Below, one piece after another: positions 54,439-62,712 of a stretch of DNA of 64,000 nt. Position 1 is the first letter of the stretch. Every line of letters starts with the position of its first letter. A program made the translations under genes and the position numbers. The notes under the pieces were generated by a model. It was not told where the DNA came from. It saw only the letters and a program-made list of their open reading frames with translations, and made no database searches. The stretch comes from Salinimicrobium terrae DSM 17865 (GTDB taxonomy: Bacteria > Bacteroidota > Bacteroidia > Flavobacteriales > Flavobacteriaceae): NCBI RefSeq assembly GCF_000424665.1, contig NZ_AUKI01000016.1, positions 248,001 through 312,000 of the forward strand, written 5' to 3'.

Positions 54439-54459
54439 GAAAAATGCCATTTTTGAAAG
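54439..54459. repeat. Copy of the AAAATGnCATTTTTG palindrome
   Basis: GAAAAATGCCATTTTTGAAAG lies 42 bases before the transporter start. Relatives are at 36379 (AAAATGACATTTTTGG), 48002 (AAAATGGCACTTTTGAA) and 48355 (TAAAATGGCATTTTTGG), with a weaker one near 62700. Confidence 0.55.
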
Positions 54460-54500
54460 ATTTTTTGTAGCTGATAAATTAATTAAATTTAGATATTTAA

Positions 54501-56123
54501 ATGTCTTCACTTCTCGACTTCCTAAGCATTGATTATGTTGCTCTTTTTATAATCATTGGGTTAGGAATCATCCTGGGAAAGGTTTCTTATAAAGGCATGT
54601 CTCTGGATTCTTCTGCCGTAATTTTTGTGGCGATGTTCTATGGATACATGATGTTTTCCCAAGGGGTGGAGTTTGCCCTCCCTGGAATTATTCAGCAAAC
54701 GGGACTGTTACTTTTTATTTTCACCATAGGAATGCAGGCCGGACCCACTTTTTTTGAGGTTTATAAATCCCAGGGCATGAAACTAATAAGTATGGCATTT
54801 TTGACGGTGCTGGTGGGTGCCATTTCCACCTTTGTTCTGGCAAATATTTTCGATGTTGACCACAGAATCTCTGTAGGATTGTTTGCAGGAGCTTTGACCA
54901 GCACTCCCGGTCTTGCCGCTGCTATTGAAGCTACCGGTTCCTCCCTGGCATCTATTGGATATGGTATAGCTTATCCCTTTGGAGTTGTAGGGGTAATTCT
55001 TTTTGTAAGGCTGGCACCTAAAATCTTTGCTACCAACATGGCTAAAGAAGAACAAAAATATACAGAAGAAACCCAGATCAAGATCCCGGAGGTAAGCCAT
55101 CGAAATTTTATTGTAACCAATGAAAATGCCGATGGAAAAACTATTAAAGAATTAGACATTAGACTTATGACCAAGGCGAATATTTCCCGGGTGATGAGAG
55201 CAAATGAAACTTCTATCCCTCCGGCAGCAGATCTTGTGCTGCGCAAGGGTGACCTGGTAAGGGCTGTGGGCACAAAGAAAGCACTTAAAAGAGTGGAGTT
55301 GCTTCTGGGGAAACCAACGGATATCGATATCCCCGAAAGCGGGATGTTTGAGGTAAGATGGTATGTGATCTCCAAGCGAAACGTAGTAAACAGAACTTTG
55401 GGGGAATTGAATTTAAGGGAGAATTATAGAGCAACTGTTACAAGAATTCGGAGAGCAGGTATTGATCTACCTGCCAGGCCGTCGGTTAAACTGAGATTTG
55501 GAGATCGTCTATTAGTTTCATCAACTAAAGGAAATGTCAATGGTCTCAGTTTACTTTTCGGCGATAGTATGAAGGAAGTGGAAACAACAAGTTTTTTACC
55601 TGTGGCGCTGGGAATTGTAATAGGATTGATCCTGGGCGCGATTGAAATACCACTTCCCGGAGGCACTAATTTTTCCCTGGGGATCACAGGAGGTGTATTA
55701 CTGGCGGCCCTTGTATTAAGCAGAATCGGAAAAACAGGACCAATCCTGTGGAATCTTCCCGGTACCGGCAATCACATCCTCCGGCAGTTTGGGCTTCTGC
55801 TCTTTTTAATTCCGGTGGGCCTGGCAGCCGGGAGCCAACTGGGACCTACTATTCAGGAATATGGTCTGAGCCTATTTGCCATTGGGGCGGGAATTACCCT
55901 GATTCCTATGATCACCGTGGTCCTGGTAGCGAGAATTCTTCTTAAAATGAACTTTCTGTCAGTATTAGGATCTTTGACGGGCGGAATGTCGAGTACTCCC
56001 GGGCTGAGTGCTGTTGATTCTATGACCAGTAGTGAAGGTCCGCAGGTAGCTTATGCTACTGTTTATCCATTTGCATTGGTTGCAATAATTATTTTTACTC
56101 AAATCCTGGGCTACATTTTGTAA
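54501..56123 (+). CDS. AspT/YbjL-type transporter with two TrkA-C domains
   Basis: The 540-residue protein has two five-helix membrane halves (about 10-180 and 375-540) flanking two RCK/TrkA-C domains (about 190-360). Both halves carry glycine-rich signatures of the aspartate:alanine exchanger family (GLFAGALTSTPGLAAAIEATGS and SLTGGMSSTPGLSAVDSMTSS). It probably exchanges a small anion or amino acid and is gated by a soluble ligand. Its position after pflBA suggests a fermentation substrate or product, but no direct regulatory box is present. Confidence 0.85.
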   Translation: MSSLLDFLSIDYVALFIIIGLGIILGKVSYKGMSLDSSAVIFVAMFYGYMMFSQGVEFALPGIIQQTGLLLFIFTIGMQAGPTFFEVYKSQGMKLISMAFLTVLVGAISTFVLANIFDVDHRISVGLFAGALTSTPGLAAAIEATGSSLASIGYGIAYPFGVVGVILFVRLAPKIFATNMAKEEQKYTEETQIKIPEVSHRNFIVTNENADGKTIKELDIRLMTKANISRVMRANETSIPPAADLVLRKGDLVRAVGTKKALKRVELLLGKPTDIDIPESGMFEVRWYVISKRNVVNRTLGELNLRENYRATVTRIRRAGIDLPARPSVKLRFGDRLLVSSTKGNVNGLSLLFGDSMKEVETTSFLPVALGIVIGLILGAIEIPLPGGTNFSLGITGGVLLAALVLSRIGKTGPILWNLPGTGNHILRQFGLLLFLIPVGLAAGSQLGPTIQEYGLSLFAIGAGITLIPMITVVLVARILLKMNFLSVLGSLTGGMSSTPGLSAVDSMTSSEGPQVAYATVYPFALVAIIIFTQILGYIL

Positions 56124-56413
56124 AAACCGGTGCAAAAGGATTTTTTGGCCGTCGGTGGATTTTATAAATAGAGGAATTTAATTTAAGAATCCAATTCTTT
56201 GTTACTGGATTTTTGTGCTCCAGGTGGGGGTATTAGTCATCTTTGATAACCTTCTTATTTCCTGTTAGAAACCGGCCAGGAAATCCTGCAGCAGATCCTT
56301 TAACACGATTATGATGAAGAGGATAAACATGAATTGCTACAAGTATATTAGAATTAAGAGGAAAAATTCCTACATTTAAAAACCTGCAGTATTGACAAAT
56401 CAAAATATTGAAT

Positions 56414-56803
56414 ATGACAAGACCTTTCAACACCGTAGATATGTTTGCTCTTTTGGTGGGTTTTCTTTTTTTAATACAGGGCATATGGAATTTAATTGAT
56501 CCTCCGTTCCTTGAAATTTTTACATCAAACCTGCTGCATGCGATAATTCATGTTGTGTTGGGGATCATTGGTATCTGGACCGGTTTAAGAAGTGGTGCGT
56601 ATATTTTTCTTTTATTCCTGGGAATACTTTTACTTACATTAGGTATTCTATATTTCCTTGAGCCCGCAAAGGAACTTCTTATCGAGCTTTTCAACGTCAA
56701 TGTGGCAGTAGCCTGGCTCAACATAGGGGTAGGAGGATTATCTCTATTAGCCGTTATGGTGGGAGGAAAACCTCCTCAAAAAGTAAGTCCACGCAGTTAC
56801 TAA
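56414..56803 (+). CDS. Hypothetical small membrane protein
   Basis: From ATG 56414 (a TTG two codons earlier is possible) the 129-residue protein has four helices (NTVDMFALLVGFLFLIQGIWNL; LHAIIHVVLGIIGIW; AYIFLLFLGILLLTLGILYF; VAWLNIGVGGLSLLAVMVGG). The layout resembles DUF4383-type small membrane proteins, but I do not claim that family. It ends 9 bases before the serine hydrolase, so the two are probably an operon. Confidence 0.7.
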   Translation: MTRPFNTVDMFALLVGFLFLIQGIWNLIDPPFLEIFTSNLLHAIIHVVLGIIGIWTGLRSGAYIFLLFLGILLLTLGILYFLEPAKELLIELFNVNVAVAWLNIGVGGLSLLAVMVGGKPPQKVSPRSY

Positions 56804-56812
56804 ATCTTTCAC

Positions 56813-58162
56813 ATGAAAAAGTCCCTCGGTATAATTGGGTTTCTGCTCGTGTTGGCCTTAGGAGTCATTATTTATATTTATTATCCCCGGCTCAATTTGA
56901 TCACAGGTTTTGCAGCAAAGAACATTTGTTCCTGTGTCTATGAAGCAGAACGGGAGCCAGAATCTGTAGCTGCGCAGGATAATAATTTTGATCCTGTGAA
57001 CCTTAGTGAATTTGAGGTGATGCCGAAAAAATTGGCTGCATCGGCCACTGTTTTTGGATTAAAGGAACGCACCGCTGTTTTTAATCCCGGATTGGGTTGT
57101 ACTTTGCTTCCTCCGGGTGCGACCGTGAATGACCTGCCGGAAGAAGAACCACAACGGTTCAAAAATTCCAACTCAGATCCCTATCCATATGGTCACGGAA
57201 CACCTTTAGATACTACATTTTCTGAGGTCAATTATGACCAACTGGAATTAGCTCTGCAAAATGCTTTTTTAGAGGATCATAATACCAGGGCTGTTGTGAT
57301 CCTTCACAAGGATCATCTTTTAGCAGAAAAGTACAGCGGGGAATTTTCAGAAACCACTAAACTTTTGGGTTGGTCCATGACCAAAAGTGTAACTAGTGCA
57401 ATGCTTGGGGTGCTTGAGAAACAGGGAAGGATTTCCCTGGAAGAAGATCACTTGTTCCCCGAGTGGCATGAAGATGCACGGTCACAAATAACCATCAACA
57501 ATCTCCTGCACATGAACAGCGGATTAGCCTGGGAGGAAGATTACACAAAAATTTCTGATGTTACCAAAATGCTCTTTCTTGCCGAAGATATGTCCCAGGT
57601 GCAGCTTCATAAACCTCTTAAAGGGGAACCGGGCATTATCTGGAAGTATTCTTCCGGGACATCCAATCTTCTGTCGGGTTTAATTCGGGATCAGTTTGAA
57701 ACTTATCAGGAGTACCTGGATTTTTGGTACAGGGAGTTGATCGATAAAATAGGAATGCATTCCATGACTCTTGAAGCAGATCTTGCAGGTAATTATGTTG
57801 CTTCATCCTACTCCTGGGCCACAGCGAGGGACTGGGCAAAATTTGGATTGCTTTATCTCAATAGAGGACGCTGGAAGGGAGAACAGATCCTTAATGAGGA
57901 TTGGATTGATTATACTCTACAACCTGTTGAAGGCTCAAACGGTGAATATGGTGCCCACTTTTGGCTCAATGCAGGAGGAATATATCCCGATGTGCCCCGC
58001 GATTTATTTTCGGCAAACGGATACCAGGGGCAGTATGTTTTTGTAATTCCGTCTAAAGACCTGGTAGTAGTTCGTTTTGGACTTGCAGAGCATCCCGAAT
58101 TTGATGTCAACGTTTTTCTCCGGGAAGTGATCGCAGCTGTAAATTCTGGTGCTGAGTTATAA
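56813..58162 (+). CDS. Serine hydrolase (class C beta-lactamase/esterase fold)
   Basis: The 449-residue protein has an N-terminal membrane anchor (about 6-25). The nucleophile motif S188-M-T-K191 (LLGWSMTKSVTS) matches SxxK of the beta-lactamase-related family, and the second motif appears as KYSSGTSNLL (YSS in place of YxN). The HSMTLEADLAGNYVASSYSWATARDWAKFGLLYL segment is typical of EstB/6-aminohexanoate-dimer-hydrolase-like members. It is probably an esterase or amidase facing the periplasm; antibiotic resistance should not be assumed. Confidence 0.88.
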   Translation: MKKSLGIIGFLLVLALGVIIYIYYPRLNLITGFAAKNICSCVYEAEREPESVAAQDNNFDPVNLSEFEVMPKKLAASATVFGLKERTAVFNPGLGCTLLPPGATVNDLPEEEPQRFKNSNSDPYPYGHGTPLDTTFSEVNYDQLELALQNAFLEDHNTRAVVILHKDHLLAEKYSGEFSETTKLLGWSMTKSVTSAMLGVLEKQGRISLEEDHLFPEWHEDARSQITINNLLHMNSGLAWEEDYTKISDVTKMLFLAEDMSQVQLHKPLKGEPGIIWKYSSGTSNLLSGLIRDQFETYQEYLDFWYRELIDKIGMHSMTLEADLAGNYVASSYSWATARDWAKFGLLYLNRGRWKGEQILNEDWIDYTLQPVEGSNGEYGAHFWLNAGGIYPDVPRDLFSANGYQGQYVFVIPSKDLVVVRFGLAEHPEFDVNVFLREVIAAVNSGAEL

Positions 58163-58254
58163 TGTACTGCTAAAGTTCTGCTAAATTTTCGCACTCTGGA
58201 AATTTTCAGATGAATACCACGTTTTAAAGCACATAACATTCTAAACTAACTGCT

Positions 58255-59025
58255 ATGAAAAAATTAAAAATTCTTAGTCTGGCATTTGTGGCCATACTTA
58301 CATTTAATTCCTGTTCCGGTGATGATGATACCGAAGATCCAGGAACAGATGTAGATCTCAACCTAACAGCAGAGCTCTCTGATGATTATATAAATGCCGC
58401 AGCTTTGCCACAGGCCGTTCTTGGTTACATTAGCGAAAATTATCCCGATAATACCATTCATGAAGCTGAAATTGAAGACAATGGTAATTATGAGGTAGAA
58501 CTTAACAGTGGGACAGAATTGGTTTTTGATTCACAGGGGAATTTCCTGGGAATTGATGACGACGACGATGATAATTTTGGTGATGAGGATATTTCTCCGG
58601 GAGATCTTTCTGAAAAAATTCAGGATTTCATTAGCACTCACTTCCCCGGAACCACGATTGAAGAGGCTGAAATGGAGAACAACGGTAATTATGAAATAGA
58701 ACTCTCTAATGATGTGGAACTCATTTTTGACGCAAATGGAAATTTCCTTGGCCGTGCAGATGATGATGATAATGATGACAGAGATGACGATGACATAGCG
58801 GTTTCAGAATTGCCGCAGGGGATTCTCGATTATATCGCTGCAAATTATCCGGACAACGACATCATTGAGGCAGAAAGAGAGGATGATAATACTTATGAAG
58901 TTACATTGGACAACGGAGTTGAACTAGAGTTTGATGCCGACGGAAATTTCATGAGTGCAGAGGATCATAATGGAGATGACGATGATGATGATGACGACGA
59001 TAATGATGACGACAGCAACGACTAA
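58255..59025 (+). CDS. Lipoprotein with three PepSY-like repeats and Asp-rich linkers
   Basis: The 256-residue protein has lipobox FNSC (Cys near 21) followed by an SGDDD spacer. Three repeats of about 50 residues (about 50-100, 118-163, 183-232) share LPxxIxxYIxxxYPDNxIxEAExEDNxxYEVxLxxGxELxFDxxGNFL, matching the PepSY-like family (DUF2874). Linkers and tail are runs of Asp (8-12 in a row). The acidic linkers suggest calcium or other cation binding at the outer membrane surface. Function unknown. Confidence 0.85.
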   Translation: MKKLKILSLAFVAILTFNSCSGDDDTEDPGTDVDLNLTAELSDDYINAAALPQAVLGYISENYPDNTIHEAEIEDNGNYEVELNSGTELVFDSQGNFLGIDDDDDDNFGDEDISPGDLSEKIQDFISTHFPGTTIEEAEMENNGNYEIELSNDVELIFDANGNFLGRADDDDNDDRDDDDIAVSELPQGILDYIAANYPDNDIIEAEREDDNTYEVTLDNGVELEFDADGNFMSAEDHNGDDDDDDDDDNDDDSND

Positions 59026-59048
59026 TTGTGAAATAGAATAGAATAAGA

Positions 59049-59077
59049 AAAGCTGCAGAAATTCTGCAGCTTTTTTT
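59049..59077 (+). terminator. Terminator after the PepSY-like lipoprotein
   Basis: A perfect 12-bp stem AAAGCTGCAGAA/TTCTGCAGCTTT with a one-base loop, followed by T4 more, 23 bases after the stop codon. Confidence 0.9.
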
Positions 59078-59266
59078 ATGTTAGGATATTATATTGTGAA
59101 ATCCACTCTTCATTAGTGAAAAATAATATTCGGGTTAGAAAGCACTCCTTTCCCCATTAGGTATGATCCTATTGGTTGTCAATTATTAAGAGCAGCAGCT
59201 AAATTTTTGTTAAGACTAATGGGATAAAAAATGTAATTTATACATTTAAGATCTTAGAGATCTAAA

Positions 59267-59362
59267 ATGAAATTTAAAATTAATAAAGCTGTTCTACTTT
59301 CTGTTCTTGTTTTTGGTATGATAACAGTGATCTGTTTGAGCTATTTGTTTTCGCATATTTAA
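59267..59362 (+). CDS. 31-residue membrane peptide with its own terminator
   Basis: ATG 59267 to TAA 59360-59362 encodes 31 residues: a basic MKFKINK head, one hydrophobic helix (AVLLSVLVFGMITVICLSYLF) and a short SHI tail. A terminator follows after 26 bases, and a terminator of the preceding gene lies 190 bases upstream, so the unit is a separate short transcript. This favours a real gene or small RNA over chance. No family is known to me. Confidence 0.55.
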   Translation: MKFKINKAVLLSVLVFGMITVICLSYLFSHI

Positions 59363-59388
59363 CACGAGTCTTTAAATAATTTGTATGA

Positions 59389-59418
59389 AAAATCCGGAGG
59401 TTTCTCCGGATTTTTTAT
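59389..59418 (+). terminator. Terminator of the small membrane-peptide unit
   Basis: AAATCCGGAG/CTCCGGATTT perfect stem with GTTT loop and a T tract. Confidence 0.88.
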
Positions 59419-59486
59419 TTCGGAGGCTAAACTCCCTATGGTCTAATTTCCTTATTTAAAATTATGAGAAACCTGGAATCTGGCAA

Positions 59487-60068
59487 TTATTCCATTATCT
59501 CGTAATGAATGGGCTTAAAGGTTCCATTGTTACTGTCTTCGGCAGAACAGGCCGTTAAAGCTACTATAAGATCCATTTCGGCCTCAAAGAGCACGTAATC
59601 TCCGGCTTTACTCATCGGCGGGTCCACGCTCAGTCTTCCCTGCTCATCGAACTGAACATTCATGAAGATATTGAACGCGGTGGGAACATCATCGGGTTCT
59701 ATTCCGAAGGGAGCAAGATTAGTGTAAAGGTTTTCAAAGCAGCTGGGGTGATATTCGGGATTGTTATACATGATCCTGAAGGTTTCCGGACTACAAGGCG
59801 CCAGTAGAAAATCATTTCGTCCGTTTGTATCTTCCAGGATCTTCATCATTTTATTGCTTCGGTTGCTCCACAGCCAATCTTCTTTTGTGATCAGAATGCT
59901 CTCCTCAAAATCCAGGGTTTTTCCGGAAGAGATCTTTTCACGGGGATCTTCTGCATTGAACAACACCATATCACTTACCTGCTCGCCCTGTGGATCAATC
60001 ACCTTCAGTTTTTGCCCTTTTTGAAGCTTAAAGGCTGCGCCGCTTTGTTTTTTAATGATCTGTACCAT
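59487..60068 (-). CDS. DUF1989 protein (urea carboxylase-associated / carboxyguanidine deiminase family)
   Basis: The 193-residue protein shows the DUF1989 pattern: GAAFKLQKGQKLKVIDPQGEQVSDMVLF, SSGKTLDFEESILIT, LWSNRSNKMMKILEDT, LLAPCSPETF and PTAFNIFMNVQFDEQGRL, with the NPEYHPSCFENL metal-ligand region between. Family members include the two subunits of carboxyguanidine deiminase and proteins beside urea carboxylase. Here it is the last gene of a three-gene operon, its start overlapping the PaiB-like gene by 17 bases. There is no carboxylase nearby. Confidence 0.85.
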   Translation of the reverse strand: MVQIIKKQSGAAFKLQKGQKLKVIDPQGEQVSDMVLFNAEDPREKISSGKTLDFEESILITKEDWLWSNRSNKMMKILEDTNGRNDFLLAPCSPETFRIMYNNPEYHPSCFENLYTNLAPFGIEPDDVPTAFNIFMNVQFDEQGRLSVDPPMSKAGDYVLFEAEMDLIVALTACSAEDSNNGTFKPIHYEIME

Positions 60069-60663
60069 GTTCTTTTATAATATTTTTACTAAGGCTTAGG
60101 TCCTGTCGTTCTTCCAGGTGCCGGCATACAGAATGCACATCCTGTTTATCAAATCCCTGATGTAATTTTGCAATGGCCTGCACTTTTACCGGTTCACACC
60201 AAAATCCCGTGATTAAAGGAAGATGGTCTTCCAACATATCCCTTGGCAGGTCATTGTAATAAATTGGATTTTGCTGATCTTTCTCAAATGTTTTAACCAG
60301 ATCTTGCAGGCTCTCTTCCAGCTCTTTTCGCGATTGAAGTTTCAGTTTGACATTTACGTGGACTGCCGAATAGTCCCAGGTGCTAATATTGATATCCTTA
60401 TACCAGGAAGAAGAAACATAACCTTGTGCCCCATGGAAAATTAGAAGGGCTTCAATACCATTTTTGAGATATTTGTATTGTTCACTGGCTTCGGCTATGT
60501 GGCCGTATAGAAAGAATTTTTCCGGAGTACCTTTTAGAAGCACGGGAATGTGAGTAGCAAGAAGATCTTCCCCATTCAAAACAAAGGTTGCGAAGGGGTG
60601 ATGTTGAATAAAATCGAAAATATATTGAGGATCCTGTTTAAGGTATTTCTGCTGCCGGAACAT
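60052..60663 (-). CDS. PaiB-like FMN-binding protein
   Basis: The 203-residue protein matches the PaiB family: MFRQQKYLKQD, FDFIQHHPFATFVLN, LLATHIPVLL, LYGHIAEASEQYKYL, LLIFHGAQGYVSSSWY (flavin-site region) and TWDYSAVHVNVKLKL. The family has a split-barrel flavin-binding fold. In Bacillus PaiB acts with the spermidine acetyltransferase PaiA as a negative regulator, but many members may be enzymes. It is placed 2 bases after the GntA-like gene and overlaps the DUF1989 gene. Confidence 0.88.
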   Translation of the reverse strand: MFRQQKYLKQDPQYIFDFIQHHPFATFVLNGEDLLATHIPVLLKGTPEKFFLYGHIAEASEQYKYLKNGIEALLIFHGAQGYVSSSWYKDINISTWDYSAVHVNVKLKLQSRKELEESLQDLVKTFEKDQQNPIYYNDLPRDMLEDHLPLITGFWCEPVKVQAIAKLHQGFDKQDVHSVCRHLEERQDLSLSKNIIKEHGTDH

Positions 60664-60665
60664 GT

Positions 60666-61346
60666 TTATTTTTTGTGGTTAAGAAAAGGACATTTCCATT
60701 CTTCTCCAACTTTTCTTCCACTATACTGACGTGCTTCGCTCCGTTCCCCGAAATCTTCCAACATTGGATTCATATTTCCCTGTAATGCAGTATCCCGTTC
60801 CCTGATTTTGTCTCTAACGGTGTAATAGGTGTTCATTTCCCTTAGTTTCTCAAACTGCCAGTGAAGATTAAAAGCAATAGCTGGATAAGGTGCCTGCCTC
60901 GCCTTTCTTGAACTGTTGGGATGTAAACCCACAATATAAAATGCCTTGCCCCCGAGACTAAAACTGAAATTTTTACTTTCAGGATCGGGGCTTACCGCTT
61001 CGTCCCATTTTACGTCGTCGATCTCATGCAAATGCTGTAGTTGCTCCCAGAGTGTCTTTTCAAATTCTTTTTCGGTATAATTCTGTTTTCCTTTAAATCC
61101 AGCTAAAAAAGTTAAAAATTCATTGGACTCAAAATCATAAGCAGCAATGTATTTCTTCAGGTCGGTCATAATAGCCTTTGCGGTTTCCCTGCTTCCGAAG
61201 TTATCGTATTCATGAAAGTCCACCTTGTCCATGCTGAATACGGTTTGGGCCATAATACACGGATGATCTTTAGCTATGATAAAATCTTCAAATTGAGATT
61301 TGGAGGCTGAAGCCTGGTCAACCTCGGGGGATGAAATTCGGGACAT
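60666..61346 (-). CDS. YqcI/YcgG family haem protein (GntA-like guanidino N-hydroxylase candidate)
   Basis: The 226-residue protein matches YqcI/YcgG: QFEDFIIAKDHPCIMAQTVF, DLKKYIAAYDF, FLTFLAGFKG, EKTLWEQLQHLHEIDD, FSFSLGGKAFYIVGLHPNSSRKARQ, PAIAFNLHWQFEKLRE and a final EEWKCPF. Characterised members such as GntA of guanitoxin biosynthesis are haem-dependent oxygenases that N-hydroxylate guanidino groups. HPC and the GLHP-S-R-R region fit family active-site positions. It opens the three-gene operon with PaiB-like and DUF1989 genes. The substrate here is unknown. Confidence 0.85.
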   Translation of the reverse strand: MSRISSPEVDQASASKSQFEDFIIAKDHPCIMAQTVFSMDKVDFHEYDNFGSRETAKAIMTDLKKYIAAYDFESNEFLTFLAGFKGKQNYTEKEFEKTLWEQLQHLHEIDDVKWDEAVSPDPESKNFSFSLGGKAFYIVGLHPNSSRKARQAPYPAIAFNLHWQFEKLREMNTYYTVRDKIRERDTALQGNMNPMLEDFGERSEARQYSGRKVGEEWKCPFLNHKK

Positions 61347-61451
61347 AAATTTGATTTGTGTAAAAATAAACCCTAAAAGTCTAATTCGCTCTTCGTTTAA
61401 GAATCCCTTAATTGAGATTTAAGTAAGATTAACAGCTTAATGGGGAATGAG

Positions 61452-61718
61452 TTACTTTTTCTCCCGATAGCGGTAAATTAGAAAGAGCATAAAACTGTTT
61501 AGCATAAATGCGACACCATTTGTAGCAATTATGGGGATGTCTTTTGTAATTATCCCATATACCACCCAAAGAGCCAACCCAGTAATGAGCACGAAAAACA
61601 TCCCGGGAGAAACGTCATCCACCTCCTTTGTTTTCCAGGCTTTCCAAATTTGAGGAGTAACTGCCGCAGTTGTAAATACACCAGCGAAAAGACCCAAAAT
61701 CTCTGTCCATCCTATCAT
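61452..61718 (-). CDS. SemiSWEET-type sugar transporter
   Basis: The 88-residue protein has three helices in a single PQ-loop triple-helix bundle: GLFAGVFTTAAVTPQIWKAWKTK (PQ motif), SPGMFFVLITGLALWVVYGI and IATNGVAFMLNSFMLFLIYRY (conserved Asn). It acts as a homodimer and moves sugars down a gradient. Its ATG directly follows the stop of the SDR gene, so the two are translationally coupled. Confidence 0.92.
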   Translation of the reverse strand: MIGWTEILGLFAGVFTTAAVTPQIWKAWKTKEVDDVSPGMFFVLITGLALWVVYGIITKDIPIIATNGVAFMLNSFMLFLIYRYREKK

Positions 61719-62576
61719 TTAAGCTCCTACTACTTCGCCTCCGTTCACATGTAACACCTGTCCCGTCACATAACTGGCATCCTTACTGGCAAGAAAAACA
61801 TAGGCCGGTCCTACTTCGCTCGGCTGGCCGGCTCTTCCCATGGGCACTTTTTTACCGAATTCAGCTACATGATCGGCATCGAAGCTGGCGGGGATCAATG
61901 GGGTCCAGATAGGTCCCGGCGCTACTCCGTTAACTCTGATATTCTTCTCGGCCAGCATTTTGGAAAGGGAACGGGTGTAAGCCGTAATGGCTCCTTTGGT
62001 ACTCGAATAATCCAGCAAATGTTCACTGCCTCTGTAGGCTGTGACTGATGTAGTATTGATAATACTATCCCCGTCGGTAAGGTGTTTCAGAGCTTCTGTT
62101 ACAGTATAGAAATAAGGATAAATATTTGTTTCAAAAGTTTTCCTCACCTGGTCTGAAGAGACTTGTTCCGGTTTTTCCTTGGGGAATTGCATCGCAGCAT
62201 TGTTTACCAGGATATTCAAGCCACCAAATTTATCTACCGTCTTCTGCACTATTTCCCGGCAAAAAGCTTCATCCTTTAAATCTCCTTTTATGGTGAGACA
62301 TTCCGAACCGGCTTTTTCAATCATCTCCTTTGTCTCTTCGGCATCTTTGTCTTCAGAAAGATAAACTATAGCCACTTTTGCACCTTCTTTGGCAAAATGA
62401 ACGGCCACACTTTGGCCAATTCCGCTATCACCACCGGTAATGAGGGCAACTTTCCCTTTCAGTTTGTCGCTACCCTTATAATCTTTCCTGATCACTTCGG
62501 GCTCAGGTTGCATTTTTTGCTGTTTTCCGGGTTGTTTTTCCTGCTTTTGCTTCGGAAGGTCTTTTGGTTTACTCAT
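61719..62576 (-). CDS. SDR family oxidoreductase (YhdG/YhxC-type)
   Basis: ATG 62576 is taken as start; an earlier in-frame ATG adds 12 atypical residues. The 285-residue protein has a Lys/Gln-rich N-terminal tail (about 1-35), the cofactor motif GGDSGIGQSV near 47, NNAAMQF near 125 and the catalytic set STSVTAY...YSSTKGA (Ser near 177, Tyr near 190, Lys near 194). The closing YVTGQVLHVNGGEVVG is typical. Such extended SDRs are often general-stress proteins acting on polyols or aldehydes. Confidence 0.9.
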   Translation of the reverse strand: MSKPKDLPKQKQEKQPGKQQKMQPEPEVIRKDYKGSDKLKGKVALITGGDSGIGQSVAVHFAKEGAKVAIVYLSEDKDAEETKEMIEKAGSECLTIKGDLKDEAFCREIVQKTVDKFGGLNILVNNAAMQFPKEKPEQVSSDQVRKTFETNIYPYFYTVTEALKHLTDGDSIINTTSVTAYRGSEHLLDYSSTKGAITAYTRSLSKMLAEKNIRVNGVAPGPIWTPLIPASFDADHVAEFGKKVPMGRAGQPSEVGPAYVFLASKDASYVTGQVLHVNGGEVVGA

Positions 62577-62712
62577 GATTTCAACTTTTTGAAACTTAAA
62601 GTTATAGAACACTTTTAAGGTTGCGGAAGGTTTAAGAAAGATTTAGTGCAGGTTTAAACAAAAAATAACGTCTTATAGAAATCTCTACCTTTGCCGCTGA
62701 AAAATAACATTT

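Noticed and set aside
56813..58162. Beta-lactamase (antibiotic resistance) call for the serine hydrolase
   Set aside because: SxxK is present, but the YxN motif is altered (YSS) and the body resembles EstB-like esterases. Resistance is not supported.
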